6,150 bases of DNA from NCBI GenBank assembly GCA_016873405.1, contig VGXH01000122.1, forward strand, positions 1 to 6,150, given 5' to 3'. Made by a program: the position numbers and the translations under genes. The stretch comes from a bacterium. GTDB lineage: Bacteria > Krumholzibacteriota > Krumholzibacteria > LZORAL124-64-63. The notes below the pieces were generated by a model. That model saw nothing but the letters and a program-made list of their open reading frames with translations. It did not search any database and was not told the origin of the DNA. Each line of letters begins with the position of its first letter. Positions within the stretch are counted from its first letter, which is position 1. Shown one piece after another: positions 1 through 5,432 of the stretch.

Positions 1-27
1 GCCCGCGAACCGGGGCAGCCCGCGTGA
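1..27 (+). CDS. 3' end of an upstream gene (last eight codons)
   Basis: An open frame enters from the left edge and ends at a TGA at 25-27, reading AREPGQPA then stop. The stop shares four bases (GTGA) with the GTG start of the next gene, the usual mark of two genes in one operon with coupled translation. Too little protein is visible to identify it. Because the next gene looks like a DUF4340 protein, and those normally follow a GldG-like ABC transporter auxiliary gene, that is the natural guess for this one, but it is purely from context. The frame could also be chance, since only eight codons are visible. Confidence 0.45.
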   Translation, partial: AREPGQPA

Positions 28-1556
28 GCAGGCGCCTGCGCGGACCCTGGCTGGCGACGATGGCGCTGCTCGCGGTCGCGGCGGCCGCCGGCGCCTTCCT
101 GTGGTCCACGCGTGCGGCGCCCCGTCGCGGCGCCGACGTGCTGGGCGGGCCGCTGCTGACGCCTTCGTCGTCCCCGGTCGACGCGTTGCTGGTGGGCGTG
201 CGCGGGCAGTCGTACCGCTTCGACCGACTGGCGGGCGGGGCCTGGGTCCTGGGCGGGGCCCTGGTGGACGACGTGGACCAACGGGCGATGGCGGCCCTGA
301 AAAACACGCTGCTCGTCGCCGTCGGCGGACCGCTGCTGCCGGGCACGGTACCCGGGGACCGGCGCTACGAGTTCAACGGACCGGAGGGACTGCAGGTCGT
401 CGTGCACCGCGCCGACGGAACGACGGTCGACTTCGCGCTGGGCGTCGTCAATCCGGTGACCGGCGCGAGGTACGCCACCGGCGCCGGGCGCCGCTTCTGC
501 TTCACCGTGCCGATGACGCTGCGCGACCGCCTGGCGGCGTTGCCCGACGCCGTGCGCGCGCGGTCCCTGCTGCCGGGCCTCGAGGCGGCAGCCGTCGAGC
601 GCGTGACCATCGGCGGTCAGGGTTCCGCCCTCGTGCTCGCGCGTCGCGACGGCGTCTGGTGGCTGTCGTCACCCCAGTTGCCGGGCGCCCTGGAGCCGTT
701 GGCCGCGCGCTACCAGGCGCTCTACGACGATCGCCGGCAGGTGGACGCCGATGGCCTGCGGCTGCGGGCGTCGACCGCCGCCGTCCGCCTTCTGATCTAC
801 GAGACGACCCGGACCCCCGTCCGCGAACTGACGCCGCCCGAACAGGCGGCGGAACTGGCGGCTCGTTGGCAGCTGGACCCGCCCTGGCGGCGCGTCACGC
901 TGACGGGGCCAGGGCTGCGGCCGCACCTGGCGGGCGCTCCCGGCGGCCTCGAGGCGAGCGCGACCGTCGAGTTCGGTCCCCCGCTGGACGGACTCCGCGT
1001 TCCCGCCCGGCGTCACGGCCAGGTGCTGGTCGTCGACCGCGAAGCGGTGGAGATGCTGCTGCAACCGGCCGGCGCGCTTCTGGAACTGGGGGCCCTGCCG
1101 GTGGCGGCCCTGGAGGCGGAACAGGTCGAGGTGGCCCGGGAGGGGCGGCCGCTGCTGCGCGGGATCCGCCGCGGCCAACCGGACGCCGCCGATGGCCGCC
1201 GCGCCTGGCTGGCCGAACTGCCGGCTGCCGGAAACTGGTCCGGCACCGAGGCCGACCGGCACGGGCTGGTCCGCGACCTGGTGGTCAACCTCGAACGGCA
1301 GCGGATCACCGACGTCCTGCCGCCGCAGCAGGTCCCGGCTCCCCTGCGCGAGGATGACCTGCTGGAGCTGACCCTCACCTTCGGCACGGGCGAGGCGGCC
1401 GGTCGCTACCGGCGCCTGATCGGCTGGCTTTCGGAGCCGACGGCGGCCGCACGCGCGGCGGTGTGGGATCCGGCGACCGGACAGCTGCTGGGCATCCCCG
1501 ACGACCTGCCGGTCACGATGCGCAACGCCGCGGAGCTGATGGCCCCACGGCGTTGA
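24..1556 (+). CDS. membrane-anchored DUF4340-like protein, probable ABC-transporter-associated (GldG-neighbour type)
   Basis: This 510-residue protein has an N-terminal anchor: basic residues RRLR at 3-6 followed by a hydrophobic stretch at about 9-28 (LATMALLAVAAAAGAFLW), so most of it should lie outside the cytoplasm. The body resembles the DUF4340 family. A unit of the form 'V..V.V.G....L.R.DG.W.L' appears at about 52-76 and 188-216, with a weaker third copy at 358-400, and the first is followed by a beta-rich segment (123-170) ending in 'TVPMTLRDRLAAL'. DUF4340 proteins are known as neighbours of GldF/GldG-like ABC-2 transporters; their exact role is not established, and no catalytic motif is visible here. 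The GTG start is chosen because it overlaps the upstream stop (GTGA) and keeps the basic residues before the anchor; the ATG at 60 would lose them. No strong ribosome site is visible, consistent with coupled translation. Family assignment is by pattern, not by search. Confidence 0.62.
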   Translation: MSRRLRGPWLATMALLAVAAAAGAFLWSTRAAPRRGADVLGGPLLTPSSSPVDALLVGVRGQSYRFDRLAGGAWVLGGALVDDVDQRAMAALKNTLLVAVGGPLLPGTVPGDRRYEFNGPEGLQVVVHRADGTTVDFALGVVNPVTGARYATGAGRRFCFTVPMTLRDRLAALPDAVRARSLLPGLEAAAVERVTIGGQGSALVLARRDGVWWLSSPQLPGALEPLAARYQALYDDRRQVDADGLRLRASTAAVRLLIYETTRTPVRELTPPEQAAELAARWQLDPPWRRVTLTGPGLRPHLAGAPGGLEASATVEFGPPLDGLRVPARRHGQVLVVDREAVEMLLQPAGALLELGALPVAALEAEQVEVAREGRPLLRGIRRGQPDAADGRRAWLAELPAAGNWSGTEADRHGLVRDLVVNLERQRITDVLPPQQVPAPLREDDLLELTLTFGTGEAAGRYRRLIGWLSEPTAAARAAVWDPATGQLLGIPDDLPVTMRNAAELMAPRR

Positions 1557-1591
1557 CTCCCACCGGGATCGCGGTCGCTCGACGCCGCCGC

Positions 1592-3106
1592 TCAGTTCGT
1601 CACGCGCACCGCCAGCGGCAGTTCCGCCGCCGCCAGGGAGGCGCCGAGCCAGGCCGGCGGCGTGCCGGCGTAGAGGGTCGGCACCGGGGTGGCTGCCGCC
1701 GGAGGCAGAACGGCCAGCGTCGCGGCCAACTGCGCCGCGTGCCCGCGGAAGCGGTCCCGCCGCGCGCCGGCCAGGGATTCGGCCGCCGGGGCCTTGATCG
1801 TGCGCGGGTTGACGAACTTCCCGTCCATCTTGATGCGGTAGTCCAGGTGCGGCCCCGTGGCGTAGCCGGTGGCGCCGACGTAGCCGATGACCTGCCCCTG
1901 CCGCACGCGCGCTCCGGACTTGACGCCCTTGCCGAACTTCGACAGGTGCAGGTAGTAGGTCTCGAGGTTCTTGTTGGCGTGGCGGATGTGCACGTACTTG
2001 CCGTTGCCGCCCTTGGCCGAGGCGGCCAGCACCACGCCGTCGCCGGCTGCCTTGACCGGCGTGCCGAGCGGCGCCGCGTAGTCGATGCCCAGGTGCGGCA
2101 TCATCTTGCCCAGCACGGGGTGGAAGCGCCGGTAGGAGAACTCGCTGCTGATGCGCGAATACTGCAGCGGCGCGCGCAGCAGCGATTTCTGGCGGCTGCC
2201 GCCCGTCTCGTCGAAATAGGCCGGGTCGCCCTGATCGTCGTCGAACAGGAACGCCCGGCGCGGCTTGCCGCGGCTGGTCAATTCCACCGCCTGGATGGCT
2301 CCCGTGCGCACCAGCCGGTCGTCGCGCCACACCTCTTCGTAGAGGATGCGGAACGTGTCGCCCTCGCGCAGGTCGCGGCGGAAGTCGATGTCCCAGCCGA
2401 GGACGTCCGCCAGCTTCGGCGCCAGCGCAGCGGGCGCCCCCACGCGCTCGAGGCTGCCGATGAGGGAACCCTCGACGGTGCCGTGCACGCCCCGGTATCG
2501 CCGCTGCACGGGGTAGGTGCCGTCCTCGCGCACGTAGGTCTCGCCCTCGCGGATCCAGGTGACGTAGCTCTCCTCGTCCAGGTCGAACCCCAGCGTCTGC
2601 AGGCGGCCGCCGGCGTCGATCGCCACCCGGAAGACCTCGCCGGCCTTGACCGCGCGCAGGTTGCGGAACGGCTTGCAGGCCTTGACCAGTTCAAGGATGT
2701 CGTCGTGATCAGCGCCGCGCGCCACGAGAGCGTCGTAGAAATTCTGTCCGCGCGCGATCCGCAGCAGACCCGGCTCGTCGCTGCCGCCGGCGTCGGCTTC
2801 GCCGGACCCTGCGGGCGCACCGTGGCGGACCAGGGAACCCGCCAGGCGGGCTACCGGGCCGACGCTCGCCGGCAGCGTCAGTTCGGGCAGGAGCGGGGGC
2901 ACGTCGAGCGTCGATTCGACGGCGCGCGTCAGGTCGTAGCCGGCCGTGACGACGTCGCCGTGCGGCGCCTGCCCGCTGAGGGCCCAGAGCGAGGCTGCCG
3001 CGGCGCCGACGATGCTCATGGCCAGCACCGGCGGCAGCCGCCGCCGGCGCCGGCGTGAGGGGCGGGACCCGCGGGATGCGCGCGCGTTCTTGAAAATCGT
3101 TCTCAG
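1592..3106 (-). CDS. M23 family murein DD-endopeptidase, membrane-anchored (MepM/Csd3-like architecture)
   Basis: This is a predicted zinc peptidase that cuts peptide cross-links in peptidoglycan on the outer side of the inner membrane. Counting from the CTG start (504 residues), there is an arginine-rich tail (to about 23), a hydrophobic anchor at about 24-43, a LysM/OapA-like domain at about 113-165, a Csd3-type middle domain at about 205-285 (SLIGSLERVGAP onward), and the M23 domain at about 318-438. Metal and active-site motifs are HLGID (H338, D342), YYLHLS (H387) and GPHLD (H420, D422). The family norm at the last site is HxH; here the second histidine is Asp. An Ala/Pro-rich tail (441-504) follows. 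The CTG at 3106 is preferred because GGAGG lies 7 nt upstream and it keeps the positive charges ahead of the anchor. Alternative starts are TTG 3157, GTG 3028 and ATG 3019; the last two have no ribosome site and leave a bare hydrophobic N-terminus. The gene is convergent with the DUF4340-like gene and divergent from the propeller gene. Confidence 0.88.
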   Translation of the reverse strand: MRTIFKNARASRGSRPSRRRRRRLPPVLAMSIVGAAAASLWALSGQAPHGDVVTAGYDLTRAVESTLDVPPLLPELTLPASVGPVARLAGSLVRHGAPAGSGEADAGGSDEPGLLRIARGQNFYDALVARGADHDDILELVKACKPFRNLRAVKAGEVFRVAIDAGGRLQTLGFDLDEESYVTWIREGETYVREDGTYPVQRRYRGVHGTVEGSLIGSLERVGAPAALAPKLADVLGWDIDFRRDLREGDTFRILYEEVWRDDRLVRTGAIQAVELTSRGKPRRAFLFDDDQGDPAYFDETGGSRQKSLLRAPLQYSRISSEFSYRRFHPVLGKMMPHLGIDYAAPLGTPVKAAGDGVVLAASAKGGNGKYVHIRHANKNLETYYLHLSKFGKGVKSGARVRQGQVIGYVGATGYATGPHLDYRIKMDGKFVNPRTIKAPAAESLAGARRDRFRGHAAQLAATLAVLPPAAATPVPTLYAGTPPAWLGASLAAAELPLAVRVTN

Positions 3107-3113
3107 GATCCAT

Positions 3114-3118
3114 CCTCC
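3114..3118 (-). promoter_or_regulatory. ribosome binding site deciding a CTG start for the M23 gene
   Basis: On the minus strand GGAGG is followed by seven bases and then CTG (3106-3104), which opens the peptidase frame. An ATG at 3113-3111 directly abuts the box but is in another frame and leads to a product without family resemblance. The in-frame ATG (3019) and GTG (3028) have no comparable box. CTG starts are rare, so the call rests on the box, its spacing and the sensible N-terminus it gives. Confidence 0.55.
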
Positions 3119-3252
3119 GCGCTGCCGGCCGTTTGCGGCCCGGGTCCAACCCTGCAAATCTGCAATCCCAACCCGGCCCGGAGCAAGGACTTTCTGCACC
3201 GCCGGGGAGTTCCCGGCCCGCCGATCTGCCCTGTCGCCCGGCCCGGCGACCG

Positions 3253-3261
3253 TGCTATGAT
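3253..3261 (+). promoter_or_regulatory. candidate sigma-70-type extended -10 promoter for the propeller gene
   Basis: TGCTATGAT matches an extended -10 element: a TG, one base, then TATGAT, which is five of six to TATAAT. It stands out in a region that is otherwise almost all G and C and lies about 95 bp upstream of the TTG start, pointing toward it. There is no good -35 at 16-18 bp (GTCGCC at 17 bp), which is tolerable for extended -10 promoters. The transcription start would be near 3268. Confidence 0.5.
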
Positions 3262-3288
3262 GGAGCCGACCTCGCGCGCGTCCCGCAA

Positions 3289-3317
3289 AACGCCCTCCGC
3301 CGCGCGGCGTGGGCGTT
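3289..3317 (+). promoter_or_regulatory. hairpin in the 5' leader of the propeller mRNA
   Basis: AACGCCC (3289-3295) pairs perfectly with GGGCGTT (3311-3317). Inside lies a second short stem, CGCC (3298-3301) with GGCG (3306-3309), closing a four-base GCGC loop and separated from the outer stem by a small internal loop. It sits between the candidate promoter and the ribosome site at 3344-3349. No U tract follows, so it is not a standard terminator. It could be an mRNA-stabilising or attenuating element, or simply a consequence of GC richness. The GTG at 3309 is buried in this structure, a further reason to reject it as the start codon. Confidence 0.4.
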
Positions 3318-3343
3318 CTGGCCGGGCAAACCGCCGCGAAATC

Positions 3344-3349
3344 GGGAGG
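3344..3349 (+). promoter_or_regulatory. ribosome binding site deciding a TTG start for the propeller gene
   Basis: GGGAGG is followed by seven bases and TTG at 3357-3359. This gives a standard signal peptide (MFRPLFRNRRAERH, then a hydrophobic core). The longer in-frame GTG at 3309 has no purine-rich box and would add 16 residues of unlikely sequence before the signal peptide. Confidence 0.75.
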
Positions 3350-3356
3350 TTCGGTC

Positions 3357-5432
3357 TTGTTCCGACCGCTGTTCCGCAATCGCCGTGCCGAGCGGCACCT
3401 GGTGTGTCTGGTTGTCCTGCTGGCGGCGGGCCTGCCGGGATCGGCGGGGGCCGCGAGCTGGGTGTCGGAAGCCGTCGGCGTCGCCGGGGATTCCTTCGGC
3501 GCCGCCGTCGGCGAACTTGAGGACGTCAACGGCGACGGGCGCTGGGAGTTCCTGGTCGGCGCCCCGGGAGCCCAGACCGACGACGGCGAGCTGTTCTTCT
3601 GGTACGGGGGCACGGGCATGACCGTGACCCCGCACCTGACCTGGACCGGGGCGTCGAACGAGAACTTCGGCTGGGCGGTCGCCCGCCTCGGCGACGTGAA
3701 CAACGGCGGCAAGGACGACTTCGCCGTCGGGGCGCCGCTGGCCGACAACGGCGGTCTGGACGCCGGGCGCGTCTACGTCTTCCACGGCGAGGACCTCGTC
3801 TCCGGAACGGCCGCGGCCCGGGCCGCCGTCATCATCGACGGCGAGAACGCCGGGGATCGCTTCGGCTGGTCGGTGTCCGCCGCCGGCGACATGGACGGCG
3901 ACGGGCGCGACGACTTCATCGTCGGGGCGCCGCGCAACGACGGCGCCGGGCTGGACGCCGGGGCCGCCTACATCGTGTACGGCGCGAACGGCGGGCCGAG
4001 CGCCAGCCTGGCGAATGCGACCAAGCTGAGCGGCGAGATCGCCGGCGACAACTTCGGCTGGTCGGTCTGCGACGCGGGCAATTTCCTGGCCGGCAACGAG
4101 GACTGCGTGGCGGTCGGCGCGCCGCTGAACAACACGCACGGCGGCATGGCCGCCGGCGCGGTCTACGTCTTCGAGGGCCGGCTCGGCAACGTGAATCCGG
4201 ACGCCACGGCCGACCATGAGGCCGGGATCGGCTCGGCGGCCAAGGCCTCCGCGCAGTACGGCTTCAGCGTGCGCAACGTCGGGCGCTGGAACGCGGACGG
4301 TTTCGACGACCTGGCGATCGGCGCCCCTTACTGCGACCAGCAGGCGACCGACGCGGGTCGCGTCGAGATCGTGTTCGGCGCGACCAGCCCGTCGGCCAGC
4401 GGCGACCGCTCGGCCGACGGCGAGAGCGCGGGCGACTACCTCGGCTGGTCGCTGGCGCGCGCGCGCGACTGGTCCGGCACCAGCGCCGAGGATCTCCTGG
4501 TCGGCGCCCGGGCTCCAACAAACGGCGGCGCCGACGCCGGTCGCGCCTACGTCTACCGCGGAGGCCGGCCGGACGCGGGGACGGCCGCCGACCTCGACGC
4601 GCTGCCCAACGCGCCGGTGATGGCGGGCACGGGACCGGATGACCGCTTCGGCCAGGCGGTGTCCGGCCTGGGCGACGTCGACGGCGACGGCCAGATGGAC
4701 ATCGCCGTGGGCGCTCCCACCGGGAACAGCTCTCCGAGCAATGCCACCAGCGGCTACGTCTACCTGCTGCACAGCGGCGGCGCCCCGGTGGCGGCCGAAT
4801 TGCGGGCCTGGAGCGCCCGCTGGCTGGACGCCGAAGAGGCCGGCCAGGTCGAGATCGCGTTCGCCCTGGCCACGCCGGCCGGCGATCCCCTGCGCATCGA
4901 CCTGGCTCGCCTGGTGGTCGACGGCCGGGGGCGGGGCCCGTCGCGCGACCTGCTGTGGTCGGCGCCGGCAGCCGCGGGGCCGGCGGCGCCGGGAAGGCTG
5001 GTGCGCGTGGGCGCGGACTTCGTGTTCACCGACCCGGGCCCGGCGGCGCCGCCGGCCGGCGGCACGCTGGCCTACGAGATCATGGTCGTGACCGCCGACG
5101 GCCAGTCGCTGGATCTGGGCGAGCTGGACGGGCCGGCGGGGTCGGCGCCGCACTATGGACTGGCCTTCGGTCCCGCGGTGCCGAACCCGGCGCCGACGAG
5201 CGTGCAGTTCAGCTTCCGCGCGCGCGCCGGCGACCCGGTGCAGGTGGCCGTTCACGACCTGCGCGGCCGCCTGGTGCGGCGGCTGCATGACGGCGTCGGG
5301 TCGGGAGCCTGGACGTCGTTGGCGTGGGACGGCCGCGACGCCGGGGGGCGCCAGGTCGCCGACGGCGTCTACCTGCTGACGGCCCGGTCGCGCGAAGGCG
5401 CGCGCAGCCTGCGCCTGACGCTGGCGCGATGA
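3357..5432 (+). CDS. secreted seven-bladed FG-GAP beta-propeller protein with FlgD/Por-like C-terminal domain
   Basis: The 691-residue product is predicted to be exported: basic residues at 3-13, a hydrophobic core at about 15-25, and probable signal peptidase cleavage after SAGA near residue 32. Residues 45-474 contain seven FG-GAP (integrin-alpha-type) repeats, enough for one closed propeller; such domains bind calcium and often partner proteins or surface ligands. A beta-rich linker domain (about 478-595) follows, and then a FlgD-like/secretion-sorting-type beta-sandwich (about 600-691) with 'NPAP', 'VHDLRGRLVRRL', 'WDGRDAGGRQVADGVYLL'. That end domain is typical of secreted proteins in FCB-related bacteria; whether it is a type IX sorting signal cannot be told here. 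Mature-protein cysteines are few: C238 and C250 in blade four, C326 in blade five. The gene has its own candidate promoter and overlaps the deaminase gene by ATGA. No enzymatic motif is seen; a structural, adhesive or surface role is inferred. Confidence 0.88.
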   Translation: MFRPLFRNRRAERHLVCLVVLLAAGLPGSAGAASWVSEAVGVAGDSFGAAVGELEDVNGDGRWEFLVGAPGAQTDDGELFFWYGGTGMTVTPHLTWTGASNENFGWAVARLGDVNNGGKDDFAVGAPLADNGGLDAGRVYVFHGEDLVSGTAAARAAVIIDGENAGDRFGWSVSAAGDMDGDGRDDFIVGAPRNDGAGLDAGAAYIVYGANGGPSASLANATKLSGEIAGDNFGWSVCDAGNFLAGNEDCVAVGAPLNNTHGGMAAGAVYVFEGRLGNVNPDATADHEAGIGSAAKASAQYGFSVRNVGRWNADGFDDLAIGAPYCDQQATDAGRVEIVFGATSPSASGDRSADGESAGDYLGWSLARARDWSGTSAEDLLVGARAPTNGGADAGRAYVYRGGRPDAGTAADLDALPNAPVMAGTGPDDRFGQAVSGLGDVDGDGQMDIAVGAPTGNSSPSNATSGYVYLLHSGGAPVAAELRAWSARWLDAEEAGQVEIAFALATPAGDPLRIDLARLVVDGRGRGPSRDLLWSAPAAAGPAAPGRLVRVGADFVFTDPGPAAPPAGGTLAYEIMVVTADGQSLDLGELDGPAGSAPHYGLAFGPAVPNPAPTSVQFSFRARAGDPVQVAVHDLRGRLVRRLHDGVGSGAWTSLAWDGRDAGGRQVADGVYLLTARSREGARSLRLTLAR
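3489..4778 (+). repeat. seven in-frame FG-GAP protein repeats
   Basis: The units begin at D/E-x-F/Y/L-G: DSFG, ENFG, DRFG, DNFG, AQYG, DYLG, DRFG, spaced 57-69 residues apart. Each continues to a VGAP-like turn (VGAP in 1, 2, 3, 4 and 7; IGAP in 5; VGAR in 6) and most then have 'DAG..Y/V...G'. The calcium loop is intact or nearly so in repeats 1 (DVNGDGRWE), 3 (DMDGDGRDD) and 7 (DVDGDGQMD), altered in 2 and 5, and lost in 4 and 6. Repeats 2-4 remain similar in DNA, for example cttcggctgg at the start of each, suggesting descent by internal duplication. Confidence 0.9.

Larger units (their letters stand above)
3107..3356. other. divergent intergenic region between the M23 and propeller genes
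   Basis: About 250 bp separate the two divergent start codons. On the + strand it holds a candidate extended -10 box (3253-3261), a 6-bp dyad just upstream of it (3233-3250) and a leader hairpin (3289-3317). Just upstream of the M23 ribosome site there is a small hairpin, GGCCG-TTTG-CGGCC (3127-3140). A relatively AT-richer patch carries a CTGCAA direct repeat at 3152-3157 and 3160-3165. I could not pick a believable -10/-35 pair for the minus-strand gene. Open frames crossing the region on either strand look like shadows with no family resemblance. Confidence 0.7.

Noticed and set aside
1557..1591. Possible bidirectional terminator between the convergent genes
   Set aside because: Only a short imperfect pairing (GCGG with CCGC) can be drawn; the inner pairing would leave too small a loop and there is no T run on either side.
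669..2330. Minus-strand open frame (553 residues) running from the M23 gene across the DUF4340-like gene
   Set aside because: It overlaps both genes in the wrong frame, with Gln/Arg/Ala-rich unstructured sequence, so it is a shadow.
1463..3058. Long plus-strand open frame (531 residues) opposite the M23 gene
   Set aside because: It is antisense to a clear peptidase with intact active-site motifs, and the product resembles no family. It is a GC-driven shadow.
3309..3356. GTG at 3309 as the start of the propeller gene
   Set aside because: It has no ribosome site, sits in the stem of the leader hairpin and adds residues ahead of a signal peptide that is normal when started at TTG 3357.
3107..3748. 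Possible longer N-terminus for the M23 protein, since its frame stays open to 3748
   Set aside because: The extension would run through the intergenic region and antisense to the propeller start. It looks like non-coding translation, and the GGAGG/CTG at 3118-3104 gives a sensible anchor N-terminus.
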